Shown: one piece after another, positions 48,493-57,361 of the stretch | Layout of the letters: each line of letters starts with the position of its first letter | Position numbering within the stretch: position 1 is the stretch's first letter | From: Saccharothrix sp. ALI-22-I | Lineage (GTDB): Bacteria > Actinomycetota > Actinomycetes > Mycobacteriales > Pseudonocardiaceae | Reading direction: 5' to 3' | Assembly: GCF_001984175.1 (NCBI RefSeq) | Contig: NZ_MTQP01000067.1 | Location: forward strand, 186,001-250,000 | DNA length: 64,000 bases | Position numbers and translations under genes: made by a program | The notes under the pieces: model-generated | Told to the model about the DNA's origin: nothing | The model's database searches: none | The model's input: only the letters and a program-made list of their open reading frames with translations

Positions 48493-49190
48493 GCGCTCGC
48501 GCTTCGGTACGTCACAGGATCGGCGACACCAGCCTCGGAGAATCCCTTAAGCCGCAGCAGACAGGTGTCACAGCGACCGCACGCCCGTCCTTGCTCGTCG
48601 GGGTCGTAGCAGCTTGAGGTGATCGAGTAGTCGACCCCGAGGCGGAGGCCCTCAAGGATGATGTCCGCCTTCGACAGGGTGATCAGCGGGGAGTGGAGGC
48701 GGATGCGGGACTCGCCCTCGACGCCCATCCGGGTGCCGCGGTTGGCCGTTTCCTCGAACGAGTCCATGAACTCGGGTCGGCAGTCCGGGTAACCGCTGTA
48801 GTCGACCGCTGTGACTCCGGTGAAGATGTCGGTGGCACCAGCGGTCTCCGCGTACGCGACCGCGAACGAGAGGAAGATCAGGTTGCGAGCCGGCACGTAG
48901 GTAACGGGGATACTGTCGGCATCAACCTCGTCGACGCTGTCGTGCTTCGGCACGGCGATGTCCGCCGTGAGCGCGGAGCCGCCGAAGATCCCGATGGGGA
49001 CGTCGGCGACCACGTGCCCGGCCGCGCCGAGCGCCTCGGCGACGCGCGCGGCAGCTTCCAACTCCACACTGTGGCGCTGTCCGTACCGGAAGCTCAGCGC
49101 GTACGGGGTGAAACCCTGGTCCTTCGCTATGGCCAGTACCGTCGTCGAGTCGAGACCGCCGCTGAGCAGTACGATCGCCGGTCGTTCCAT
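48489..49190 (-). CDS. queC: 7-cyano-7-deazaguanine (preQ0) synthase QueC
   Basis: 233 residues from ATG 49190, with GAAGGG 7 bases upstream. PP-loop LLSGGLDSTTVLAIAKDQG, ALSFRYGQRHSVELEAA, ARNLIFLSFAVAYAE, DYSGYPDCRPEFMDSFEET, and the zinc site CYDPDEQGRACGRCDTCLLR are complete. It makes preQ0 from the carboxy compound with ATP and ammonia. First gene of the leftward operon; a -10-like TATGAT lies about 37 bases upstream. Confidence 0.95.
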   Translation of the reverse strand: MERPAIVLLSGGLDSTTVLAIAKDQGFTPYALSFRYGQRHSVELEAAARVAEALGAAGHVVADVPIGIFGGSALTADIAVPKHDSVDEVDADSIPVTYVPARNLIFLSFAVAYAETAGATDIFTGVTAVDYSGYPDCRPEFMDSFEETANRGTRMGVEGESRIRLHSPLITLSKADIILEGLRLGVDYSITSSCYDPDEQGRACGRCDTCLLRLKGFSEAGVADPVTYRSASA

Positions 49191-49226
49191 CGACGTCACC
49201 CTTCAATTGGTGGACAGCTGGGCAAG

Positions 49227-49232
49227 ATCATA
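49227..49232 (-). promoter_or_regulatory. -10 element for the queC operon in the divergent gap
   Basis: TATGAT on the minus strand (five of six matches to TATAAT) would start transcription about 30 bases before the queC ATG. No convincing -35 is visible at 17 bases. The 110-base gap is AT-richer than its surroundings and must also hold the promoter of the rightward dpd operon. No preQ1-riboswitch-like aptamer was seen. Confidence 0.45.
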
Positions 49233-49300
49233 CCGAGCTAACTAGGTTGTAGAGTAAACCGCATCGGATGCGAGTTAGGGCCCAAGGGAGCCAGCGAGGC

Positions 49301-50191
49301 GTGAAGAAACTATCCGTGATAGTGACCTGCACGGACCGTAAGATGTTCGTCCCGCCTCCGGCTCTTCGTGTGAGCTCCCTCCCGACGGGCACGGTGAGCA
49401 GTCGGCTCGGAACGTGGACGGACCGGATCCATGCCGAGACGCACCGCACTCCCCTGAGCGGTCTTTACAAGGGTGAGCACTGGCTCCAGGCGCACGCCGT
49501 GGTCGATGCGGCAGCCCGAGCGGGGTTCACGGCCGAACTGTGGGTCGTGTCCGCAGGACTGGGCCTGCAGCCTGTGACCGCCTCGTTCCCGACATACGCG
49601 GCAACCTTCAACGCCGGCCACGAGGACAGCGTCGCGCCGACCGGTGTCGACCGGCGGCTGTGGTGGAGAGAACTCCAGGAACGCATGGGCACATCGACCC
49701 TGGCAGAACTGGGCTCCCGCGGCCCCATGCTCCTGGTGTTGTCCGAGGTCTACGGAAGTGTCCTGACAACGGAACTGCGCGAACTCGGCCAAGCGGGCAC
49801 CGATGCGCTGCTGGTCGGCGGGACCGAAGACATCTCCGGTGTGCAGCGCGTACCAGCCAACGGATCGCTTCGCAAAGCGCTGGGCGGTACCCTCACCGGG
49901 CTGAACGCGCGGATGGCCGTTTCCTGGCTGGCCCACTGCGAGGACGGTGTACTCACCTCACCTGCCACGACGGAGTCGTGGACACGCTGGGTCGAGCGTT
50001 CGGCACACCGCGAGACCTACAACCGCACGCCCATGACGGACGCGGAGGTCAAGGACTTCATCCGGGCTTCAGCAGCCGAGCAACCCGGCGTCTCACGGAC
50101 CAGGTTGCACCGGTTGCTCAGAGAAAGCGGCAGGGCTTGCGAGCAGAAGAGGTTCGCCAACCTCTACTCCGAGACGATGGGAGAGCGGTGA
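49301..50191 (+). CDS. Uncharacterised Dpd-cluster protein (YaaA/DUF6884-like opening)
   Basis: 296 residues from GTG 49301 (AAGGGAG 10 bases upstream; ATG 49268 possible). The N-terminal half has a nucleotide-processing look: LSVIVTCTDRKMFVPPPA, GLYKGEHWLQAHAVVDAAAR, then LWVVSAGLGLQPVTASFPTY and ATFNAGHED, similar in layout to YaaA/DUF6884 proteins (CT.RK near the start; SA..GL in the middle). The C-terminus has helix-turn-helix-like segments (VSRTRLHRLLRESGRACEQK). It is first in the dpdB-dpdA operon (GTGA overlap), so a role in base maturation, DpdC-like, or in target choice is possible but unproven. Confidence 0.65.
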   Translation: MKKLSVIVTCTDRKMFVPPPALRVSSLPTGTVSSRLGTWTDRIHAETHRTPLSGLYKGEHWLQAHAVVDAAARAGFTAELWVVSAGLGLQPVTASFPTYAATFNAGHEDSVAPTGVDRRLWWRELQERMGTSTLAELGSRGPMLLVLSEVYGSVLTTELRELGQAGTDALLVGGTEDISGVQRVPANGSLRKALGGTLTGLNARMAVSWLAHCEDGVLTSPATTESWTRWVERSAHRETYNRTPMTDAEVKDFIRASAAEQPGVSRTRLHRLLRESGRACEQKRFANLYSETMGER

Positions 50192-51312
50192 ACCTCAAGC
50201 GCAGGGCGTTGAAGGTACTCCAGCACCCGACGATCCCCCTCTACATCTTCACCCTCGCGGCCGAGGAAGTCGCCCTGATCGCCGACGTGGCGCGGATCTC
50301 CCGGGACGATGCGGGTCGACTGATTGGTTACCAGCGCCCGGAGAAGAAGCAGCACGTGAACCAGATCCTCGAGTACCTCGATGGCGACGAGGTACTGTTC
50401 CCCAATGGTTTGATCATGGCCCTGCCGAACTCCGTCCGTTTCCGGTCCAGCCCCGGTCCAGCAGCCTCCGACAAATTGGCTATCAGCGGCACGATCGAGA
50501 TCCCCCTCCCGCAGACCCCGGACGAGCCGCGCCCGGCATGGATCGTGGACGGCCAGCAGCGGAGCCTGGCCCTCGCACGGACGAAGAGGACACGCCTGCC
50601 CGTGACGGTCGCCGGGTTCGTGGCCGAGGACATCGCCACCCAGCGCGACCAGTTCCTGCGGGTGAACACGGTGTCCCCGCTGCCCGCCAACCTCGTGTCG
50701 GAACTGCTGCCCGAGGTGGGCACGGCCCTGCCCGCGAAGCTGTCCGCACGCAAGTTGCCGTCCGCCCTGGTCACCATGCTCAACCAGGATTCGGATTCGC
50801 CTTTCCGCGGGTTGATCAAGCGGCCGTCGACCAGTCCCGAACAGCGCGGCACCGCCGTCGTCACCGACAACAGCCTCACAGCCGCGGTCGAAGAGTCCCT
50901 CAACTCGTCCGCTGGCATCTTGTTCCTCTATCGCAACCTGTCGAACAGCACCATAGACACGGGTGCGATACGCAAGATCCTGGTCTCCTACTGGACCGCC
51001 GTGCAGCACACCTTTCCCGAAGCTTGGGGTCTGCCGCCGACCAAGAGCAGGCTGATGCACGGTGTCGGGATCAGGGCCATGGGGCGACTCATGGACAAGA
51101 TCGTCCCGAACGTGGACCTGGAAGCGACGGATGTCGTCGAGCAGATGAGGAGGGAACTGACGTTGATCGCGGACCACTGTCACTGGACCAAGGGGCGGTG
51201 GGGTGAGTTGAACATCGCCTGGAACGAACTCCAGAACACTCCGCGACACATCAGCGTCCTGTCCAACTTCATCATCCGCGTCTACGTCAAGTCTCGGGTG
51301 AACGCGTCGTGA
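50188..51312 (+). CDS. dpdB: DpdB-like DGQHR-domain protein (copy 1)
   Basis: 374 residues from GTG 50188. The DGQHR/DndB-type signature is present as PAWIVDGQQRSLALARTKRT, preceded by ADVARISRDDAGRLIGYQRP (ParB-like part) and followed by RDQFLRVNTVSPLPANLVSE. The end reads AWNELQNTPRHISVLSNFII. In the Salmonella system DpdB works with DpdA to put preQ0 into DNA and shows ATPase activity. Here it directly precedes dpdA (GTGA overlap), and a diverged copy follows dpdA. Confidence 0.88.
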   Translation: MNLKRRALKVLQHPTIPLYIFTLAAEEVALIADVARISRDDAGRLIGYQRPEKKQHVNQILEYLDGDEVLFPNGLIMALPNSVRFRSSPGPAASDKLAISGTIEIPLPQTPDEPRPAWIVDGQQRSLALARTKRTRLPVTVAGFVAEDIATQRDQFLRVNTVSPLPANLVSELLPEVGTALPAKLSARKLPSALVTMLNQDSDSPFRGLIKRPSTSPEQRGTAVVTDNSLTAAVEESLNSSAGILFLYRNLSNSTIDTGAIRKILVSYWTAVQHTFPEAWGLPPTKSRLMHGVGIRAMGRLMDKIVPNVDLEATDVVEQMRRELTLIADHCHWTKGRWGELNIAWNELQNTPRHISVLSNFIIRVYVKSRVNAS

Positions 51313-52583
51313 AGTTCTACTTCCCCGACAGCCAAGACCTGGTCAGCCCGACGTACGACTTTCTCAACGACGAGTACCTGCCCACGCGGGTTCGCCAGCG
51401 CGACGACGTGTACGCACACGAAGTGGTCACACCGTCTCCCTACGACGGTGTCCTCGTCAGCAAGGCGATCGTCGACGGCTCGGTAAAGGGAGCGGGCAAG
51501 TACACCGCACCGCAGCGCGCCAGGCTCTACCGCCTGGGAGTGCGTAAGTTCTTCAGGCTGCCGTCGGGCACCGCGAGCCTCGGCGACTGCGGCGCCTTCA
51601 ACTACGCTGACGAGGAGTATCCGCCCTACTCGGTCGACGAGGTCCTCGACTTCTACGACGAATGCGGGTTCGACTCGGGCGTCAGCATCGACCACGTCAT
51701 CTTCGGGTACATCCCGGAGGCGGGCGAGGACGACGTGGACCCCGCCTGGGCGAAACGGCGGCACATCTCCCTGGACCTGGCGGAAAAGTTCCTCGCCGCC
51801 GTGCAGGAACGGGACAGCCTCGTCGAACCGGTCGGCGCCGCACAGGGGTGGAGCCCCGCCAGCTACGCCGACAGCGTGGCCCGCTTGCAGGAGATGGGGT
51901 ACCGCAGGGTCGCGCTCGGTGGCATGGTGCCGCTCAAGACCCACGAGATCGTGGCGTGCCTGGAGGAGATCTCGACCATCCTGCGACCGGAAACGCAGTT
52001 GCACCTCCTCGGGATCACCAGGGTGGATAGCATGGAGCGCTTCGCCGAACTCGGGGTGACCAGCTTCGACAGTACATCCGCTTTTCGGCAGTCGTTCATG
52101 GACGAGCGGAACAACTACCACACCGCCGACGGTGCCTATACGGCCGTGCGGGTTCCCCAGGTCGACGGCAACCCGGCGCTGAAGCGGTCGATCCTGTCGG
52201 GAGCGGTGTCGCAACGCGACGCTATCCTCGCCGAGCGGGAGTGTCTGAGCGCCCTGCGGGGGTACGACCAGGGCGCCGTAGACCTCGAAGACGTCATGAC
52301 TGCCTTGACCGCTTACGAGGCGCTCGTGCTGGGGGATAACCCTGCGAAGAAGAAGAGCTACCTCGTCCAGTACCGCAGAACGCTGGAGGCGCGCCCCTGG
52401 AAGTCCTGCCCTTGCGCGTTGTGCAGGGAGCACGGTATCGAGATAGCGATCTTCCGAGGTACGGAGCGCAACAAGCGGCGTGGGTTCCACAACCTGGCCG
52501 TTCTGGAAGCCAAGATGCGCAAAGTCACCCCGCGACCGGCCCGCGGTGAGTTCGTTCCCTCAACTAGGAGAGATAGTGGCTGA
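51309..52583 (+). CDS. dpdA: DpdA, TGT-like DNA-guanine transglycosylase
   Basis: 424 residues from GTG 51309. TGT-fold landmarks: FRLPSGTASLGDCGAFNYAD, GVSIDHVIFGYIP, the substrate loop RRVALGGMVPLKTHEIVACL, LHLLGITRVDSMERFAELGV, then TSFDSTSAFRQSF with the candidate nucleophile Asp, and a zinc site CPCALC with a later His in RRGFHNLAVLE. DpdA exchanges guanine in DNA for preQ0, as shown for the Salmonella Montevideo enzyme. Codon overlap with dpdB copy 1 and an 8-base overlap with copy 2 show one transcript. Confidence 0.93.
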   Translation: MKFYFPDSQDLVSPTYDFLNDEYLPTRVRQRDDVYAHEVVTPSPYDGVLVSKAIVDGSVKGAGKYTAPQRARLYRLGVRKFFRLPSGTASLGDCGAFNYADEEYPPYSVDEVLDFYDECGFDSGVSIDHVIFGYIPEAGEDDVDPAWAKRRHISLDLAEKFLAAVQERDSLVEPVGAAQGWSPASYADSVARLQEMGYRRVALGGMVPLKTHEIVACLEEISTILRPETQLHLLGITRVDSMERFAELGVTSFDSTSAFRQSFMDERNNYHTADGAYTAVRVPQVDGNPALKRSILSGAVSQRDAILAERECLSALRGYDQGAVDLEDVMTALTAYEALVLGDNPAKKKSYLVQYRRTLEARPWKSCPCALCREHGIEIAIFRGTERNKRRGFHNLAVLEAKMRKVTPRPARGEFVPSTRRDSG

Positions 52584-53688
52584 CAGGTACACCCTGCGAC
52601 TCCCTGCCCTCGAGGTCCGGCAGGGGCGTCGACGGATCTACTGCTTCGCCGTCGACGGCAAGAAGCTGCACAGCTTCGCAGCGGTGTCGCGCATCCGCCG
52701 TGACGATGGCGAACAGTTGCACGGCTACCAGCGTCCGGAGGTGCTCAGCCACATCCGCGGTATTCGCAAGTACCTCGAGTCGGGCGGGGCGATGCTGCCC
52801 AACGCGATCGTCGTTGCCTTCGACGAACGCGTGCAGTTCACCCCGTCCTTGATGATCCCCTCGGACACGGTCGACTACTCGGTGCCCGGGGAGCTCGTCA
52901 TCCCGGTGGACGAAAGCCTCTCCGAGGCCGAGAAACCCGCCTGGCTCGTCGACGGCCAGCAGCGCAGTGCCGCGATCCGCGATGCCGACCTCGCCGAGTT
53001 CCCCATCGCGGTCGTCGGGTTCATCACCGACTCGGAACAGGAGCAGCGCTCGCAGTTTATCCTGGTCAACTCCACGAGGGCGTTGCCGAAGGGCCTCATC
53101 TACGAACTGCTGCCCGACACCACCGGCCACCTGCCGGACTCCTACGTGCGCCGGCGTCTGCCCGCCCAGTTGATGACCCGCCTGAACGGCAGTCGCCGCA
53201 GCCCGTTCTTCCGTATCATCGCGTCGCCGACCGCCCCGGACGGCTACATCAAGGACAACAGCGTCCTCAAAATGGTCGAGCACAGCCTCTTCGAGGGAGC
53301 GCTCTACCAGTACCGCAACCCCGTCGACGGCTCCGGTGACGTAGACCGGATGCTCAGCCACCTGATCGGTTTCTGGTCAGTCGTGCGCGAGGTGTTCCCC
53401 GAGGAGTGGAGCAAGCCGCCCCGCCAGTCGCGCCTCACCCACGGTGTCGGCATCCAGTCGCTCGGCTTCGTCATGGATACCCTGACGGACGACGTACCGG
53501 CCGAAGGGGTGAAAACCGTGGAACTCCGCGAGATACTCGAAAGCCTGCGCCCCCACGTGGCGTGGATGTCCGGAACGTGGAACTTCAGTGACGGCGAACG
53601 GCGTTGGAACAACCTCCAGAACACTCCGAATGACGTCCGCCAACTGACCACGCACCTGTTGAAGTTGTTGCGCAAGCACACGCGGTAG
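52576..53688 (+). CDS. DpdB-like DGQHR-domain protein (copy 2)
   Basis: 370 residues from GTG 52576 (TAGGAGAG upstream). Same architecture as copy 1: AAVSRIRRDDGEQLHGYQRP, PAWLVDGQQRSAAIRDADLA, RSQFILVNSTRALPKGLIYE, THGVGIQSLGFVMDTL and WNNLQNTPNDVRQLTTHLLK. Clearly homologous to copy 1 over the full length but well diverged. Two different DpdB subunits flanking one DpdA suggest a heteromeric complex or two targeting partners. A terminator follows. Confidence 0.85.
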   Translation: MADRYTLRLPALEVRQGRRRIYCFAVDGKKLHSFAAVSRIRRDDGEQLHGYQRPEVLSHIRGIRKYLESGGAMLPNAIVVAFDERVQFTPSLMIPSDTVDYSVPGELVIPVDESLSEAEKPAWLVDGQQRSAAIRDADLAEFPIAVVGFITDSEQEQRSQFILVNSTRALPKGLIYELLPDTTGHLPDSYVRRRLPAQLMTRLNGSRRSPFFRIIASPTAPDGYIKDNSVLKMVEHSLFEGALYQYRNPVDGSGDVDRMLSHLIGFWSVVREVFPEEWSKPPRQSRLTHGVGIQSLGFVMDTLTDDVPAEGVKTVELREILESLRPHVAWMSGTWNFSDGERRWNNLQNTPNDVRQLTTHLLKLLRKHTR

Positions 53689-53733
53689 TCCATGCCGAAG
53701 GACTCCGACACCGGTTCCGACAACGAGCCGATC

Positions 53734-53779
53734 GGAAGAGCGGTGCGATGAACTGGTTTGCTTCTCGCACCGTTCTTCC
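53734..53779 (+). terminator. Hairpin terminator ending the dpd modification operon
   Basis: GGAAGAGCGGTGCGA (53734-53748) pairs with TCGCACCGTTCTTCC (53765-53779) over all 15 positions if one G-U pair is allowed; the loop is 16 bases. It begins 46 bases after the stop of dpdB copy 2. No U-tract follows. It separates the modification operon from dpdE and the rest. Confidence 0.7.
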
Positions 53780-54241
53780 GTCGCGTCGCTCCCTCGTTAC
53801 CGGACATGACGCCGATCGTCGTTCGACTCTCAGGCGCACAGCACCGGCCGACCCACGAGTGACCGGGGCGAGCACGAACACCTGACCGGCCACGGGTAGA
53901 CCGGCGCACCGACCACGAGCAGTCGGTCGGATCAACCCTCGGATCGCGATGGTGTAACGATGGAAGCTACCTCGACGAAACAGTAGGGGATGGAGTCCAG
54001 ACTCCATGCAGGGCCCATGGATCGGAGGTGGCAACACCGTGCATGATCGGCCGGGCACGAGGTCCGGTGCACACCACGCCATTCTCTTAGGTCGACCACG
54101 CCGCGACAGGCCGCAATATTGCGGTGCGCAAATTGCACAAATCGATCAGCATGGTCGATACGCGACCGGAGGACGGAGGACCGTTCCACCGGATGTGCCA
54201 TTCAGTTCAAGCGGGCCAAGCCGGAACACCGGTACGACGTA
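53780..54241 (+). promoter_or_regulatory. Gene-free regulatory gap with three palindromes ahead of dpdE
   Basis: No credible gene was seen here. Three palindromes stand out: ATGGAGTC-CA-GACTCCAT (53990-54007, perfect), CCGCAATATTGCGG (54111-54124, perfect), and TGCGCAA-A-TTGCACA (54124-54138, one mismatch). The last two abut in a conspicuously AT-rich patch. They suggest repressor or activator sites controlling the helicase/ATPase operon apart from the modification operon. No regulator gene is adjacent. Codons from ATG 54119 onward stay open but cross the palindromes, so they are taken as non-coding. Confidence 0.55.
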
Positions 54242-57200
54242 TTGAGCATTGCGAGCCTTCGATTGTTGAACAAGCATTCCTCGCCGGAGAGGTACGTTCG
54301 CCGGTGGGTGCGGTCCCGGGCCAACGATTACGGCTTCGGTTTTTGCACGGAGAAGCGACCGGATGGCGCCTTGGTCGTGTACACCGACGTACCGAGGGTC
54401 CGCGAGAAGCGGGTGATCGTTCCCTTCGAACACCTGGACGTGGTGCAGGTACCCAAGGGCACCCGCGTTTGGTTGAAGGGTGACCCCTACGGGTGGCACG
54501 CCGCGGAGATCACCGCCCCGGCGGGGTTCAACGCGTACCACGTGCGGGTTCCCGGTATCCCGCATGACGTCAAGCTGACGGGCGATCGCTTCGTCGTGCG
54601 GTGGAACCGCCCCCTCGCCGATCCGGTCGAGGCGTTGGCCAACGGCTTCTGCGACTCACCCGAGTACTACGAAGCTCGGCGGGATTTCCGCGACGAGTTA
54701 CTGCGCCAACGCCAGACCTCCCGAGGGTTCACCGCAGTCCTGTCCGCACCGGTCGAGTTCTACCCACACCAACTCGACACCGTGGCCAGGGTCCTGTCCG
54801 ATCCTGTGCTTCGATACCTCCTGGCCGACGAAGTCGGTCTCGGCAAGACAGTCGAAGCGGGTCTGATCCTCCGTCAACTACTCCTCGACGACGCAAGGGC
54901 CACTTCATTGGTGGCGGTGCCGACATCGTTGCTACAACAGTGGCGCGGCGAACTGCGCGACCGCTTCCTGCTGGGCACAGCTCTGTCCCGAGGTCGAATC
55001 CGGTTGATCGCTCACGAGCAGTTGTGCGCAGAGGGTGACCTGCGTGCTCATGCGGTGGTCGTGGTGGACGAAGCACACCGCCTGATACCGCACCTTGACC
55101 GGACGCCGATGCTCCGGACGGCGTTGCTCGCCACACGAGGGCTTCTGCTGCTGTCCGCCACTCCCATGCGAGGAGACCCCCGTATTCTCCTTGAACTACT
55201 GCACTTGATCGACTCCACCGCGTTCCCGCGCGACGCTGTCGATGCCTTCCGGGAGCGCATGCGGGCACGCGAGAGGGAAGCGACGAGCCTTGAGGTGCTC
55301 ACCTCGAGCCGGGCCGGTCTCCTGCTGCGTTCCGGGGTGCTGGACGAATTGAGTACCGCACACGGCAACGACCCGGTCCTGGTCCACTTGGTGGACTCCT
55401 GCCGCGTCGCCGCGGAACCCGACGATCCCGCCTGGTCGAAGCTGGTCAACTACGTGCGGGAGACTTACCGCATCAGCCGACGCATCATCCGCCACCGGCG
55501 CAACACCGACGCGACCGTGGAGTACCCGGTCACCGGTCGCGAGACGACGTTCATCCCTCTCGACGACCCGGCTCGTGATGTCGTGGACGAGTTCCTCGAC
55601 CAATACCGGGACCTGCTCGACCAGGGGTCCGACCCGACCGTGTTCGGTCGTGCCGTGGTCTCCGGCCTGGGTGGACCACGCGCGTTGCTCCGATACCTGG
55701 ACCGCAGGTTGAGTGCCCCGGAGAGCAGCGATCTCTTCGTGCCGGAGCACCACCGAGCCCTGTTCCGCACCACGACAGCGGAACTCGAACTGATCGGCAC
55801 CGGGGCACGCACCGCTCTCGCGCTGGACCTGGTGGAGAACGCATTGCGGGATGGGCTCAAGGTGGTTGTCGTCGTGACGTCGACGGACATCGCACAGGAG
55901 TTCATCCAGGCGGCTCGATCACGGTGGCCTAAGCAGGTGGGCGGGCATCTCGGTTCGATGTCGCCAGCCGACCGTGAACAGGACGTGGAGCACTTCCTGG
56001 CTTCTCACGGTGGTCGCGTGCTCGTCGGCGACCACACGGTGGAAGAGGGACGCAACCTTCAAGACGCGCATGTCCTGCTGAACCTCGACCTCCCCTTGGA
56101 CCCGAACCGCCTGGAACAGCGGATCGGACGCCTCGACAGGTTCGCCAGCAGGTCGGGAGAACGGGCGAACGTACTGGTGGTGACGGAGCCGAACAGCGAA
56201 TGGTTGACGTCCCACCTGCGTCTACTGCGGGACGGCATCGGCATCTTCAGCACCTCGGTCGCCACCTTGCAGCAGAAACTAAGTGAGATCTTGGGCGAGT
56301 TGGCCCGCGATCTGCCGTCGAAGGGCAGCCTGGCGTTCGAGATGGACCTCATGGCTCTCCGGGAGAGCCTGAAGGACGAGGAGACGGACGTAGACCTGCT
56401 GGAAGAACTGGAATCCGTCACCGTCGCTTCAGATTTCGACCCGGCCGGCGTAGCGGAACTCCGGGAGGAGGAAGAGGACTCCCGTTCGCTCAAGGAGGCG
56501 TTCACCCGATTGACGTCCATGCGGGGTGGCTTGGACCTGCGTCCGGTCGAGCACCCCGCCACCGGAGTCGTCGAATTCGACGGTTCGGCAGGCAGGTCGA
56601 TCTTCGGTGTCTCCCAGGACGTTGCCATCCAGGTCCTGCCGTTGCTCAAGCGCCGACGCGCATACGCCCGAGCCGTGGCGACGAGCCATAGCGGAATCGC
56701 ACCGCTGCGGCTCGGTGACCCGCTGATCGACTGGCTCGAGGAGTACCTCCGCATCGACGAGCGCGGCCGTGCCCGGGCCGTCGTACGCCCGTATCGCGAG
56801 GTCAAAGTGCCCACGCTCTGGCTGTCGTGCGATTTCCTCGTGGAGTTCGACGCATCCCGCCTACAAGCGGAGAGCGAGGCAGTACGTCGTCGCCTGCGTC
56901 GACGAGGCGATGCCCTGTTGCCCCCCGTCATCGAGCGCACCTGGACCGATAGCGCCGGTCCCGCCGACCACACCCTGCTCGAAGTGCTGGAGAAGCCCTA
57001 CGAAGGCGGTTCGGACCGCCTGCTCAAGGGAAGGGAGTGGACTCAAGTGCTGGCCGAACTACCCGACTGGAGGGTGTTGTGCGAGGCAAGCGCTGAAGCG
57101 GCCTGGGACAGCTTGCGGGCCACGCCCGCGTTGACGACCGCTCCGGTGGCGGCAGTCGAACGAGCACATGAGGAGACCGAGCGACGGCGTGCGGTCCTCA

Positions 57201-57361
57201 CGACGCGATCACAACGGCTCCCGTTCGCGACCGAACGTCAGGGCGCGTTGCAGGAGCTGCGCCGCGAAGAGGAACTCGGCGCGGCTTTGCTCGGCGGAGT
57301 ACGGGAACCCGCAGTATCCATCGTCGCATGTGGGGCCGTCGTGCTCTGGCCGGCGCTGTGA
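54242..57361 (+). CDS. dpdE: DpdE, SNF2-like helicase of the Dpd restriction module
   Basis: 1,039 residues if started at TTG 54242; the start is uncertain because no ATG/GTG lies near the first conserved block (YVRRWVRSRANDYGFGFC). Helicase motifs: YPHQLDTVARVLSDP, Walker A in LLADEVGLGKTVEAGLILRQ, VVVVDEAHRLIPHLD, LLLSATPMRGDPRILLEL, and in lobe 2 VLVGDHTVEEGRNLQDAHVL with NRLEQRIGRLDRF (arginine finger). A long helical C-terminus follows. Family members accompany DpdF-K and are needed for restriction of unmodified DNA in the Salmonella system, not for base insertion. Confidence 0.9.
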   Translation: MSIASLRLLNKHSSPERYVRRWVRSRANDYGFGFCTEKRPDGALVVYTDVPRVREKRVIVPFEHLDVVQVPKGTRVWLKGDPYGWHAAEITAPAGFNAYHVRVPGIPHDVKLTGDRFVVRWNRPLADPVEALANGFCDSPEYYEARRDFRDELLRQRQTSRGFTAVLSAPVEFYPHQLDTVARVLSDPVLRYLLADEVGLGKTVEAGLILRQLLLDDARATSLVAVPTSLLQQWRGELRDRFLLGTALSRGRIRLIAHEQLCAEGDLRAHAVVVVDEAHRLIPHLDRTPMLRTALLATRGLLLLSATPMRGDPRILLELLHLIDSTAFPRDAVDAFRERMRAREREATSLEVLTSSRAGLLLRSGVLDELSTAHGNDPVLVHLVDSCRVAAEPDDPAWSKLVNYVRETYRISRRIIRHRRNTDATVEYPVTGRETTFIPLDDPARDVVDEFLDQYRDLLDQGSDPTVFGRAVVSGLGGPRALLRYLDRRLSAPESSDLFVPEHHRALFRTTTAELELIGTGARTALALDLVENALRDGLKVVVVVTSTDIAQEFIQAARSRWPKQVGGHLGSMSPADREQDVEHFLASHGGRVLVGDHTVEEGRNLQDAHVLLNLDLPLDPNRLEQRIGRLDRFASRSGERANVLVVTEPNSEWLTSHLRLLRDGIGIFSTSVATLQQKLSEILGELARDLPSKGSLAFEMDLMALRESLKDEETDVDLLEELESVTVASDFDPAGVAELREEEEDSRSLKEAFTRLTSMRGGLDLRPVEHPATGVVEFDGSAGRSIFGVSQDVAIQVLPLLKRRRAYARAVATSHSGIAPLRLGDPLIDWLEEYLRIDERGRARAVVRPYREVKVPTLWLSCDFLVEFDASRLQAESEAVRRRLRRRGDALLPPVIERTWTDSAGPADHTLLEVLEKPYEGGSDRLLKGREWTQVLAELPDWRVLCEASAEAAWDSLRATPALTTAPVAAVERAHEETERRRAVLTTRSQRLPFATERQGALQELRREEELGAALLGGVREPAVSIVACGAVVLWPAL

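Noticed and set aside
46732..49190. Deazapurine antibiotic (toyocamycin/sangivamycin-type) biosynthesis
   Set aside because: The que genes are flanked by dpdA, dpdB and dpdE-H, and no nucleoside-antibiotic tailoring genes are seen.
49191..49300. preQ1 riboswitch before queC
   Set aside because: The leader is about 30 bases and no C-rich loop with A-rich tail typical of the aptamer was found.
54119..54241. Coding extension of dpdE from ATG 54119
   Set aside because: It crosses two adjoining palindromes in an AT-rich patch and adds residues unlike helicase N-termini; kept as regulatory DNA.
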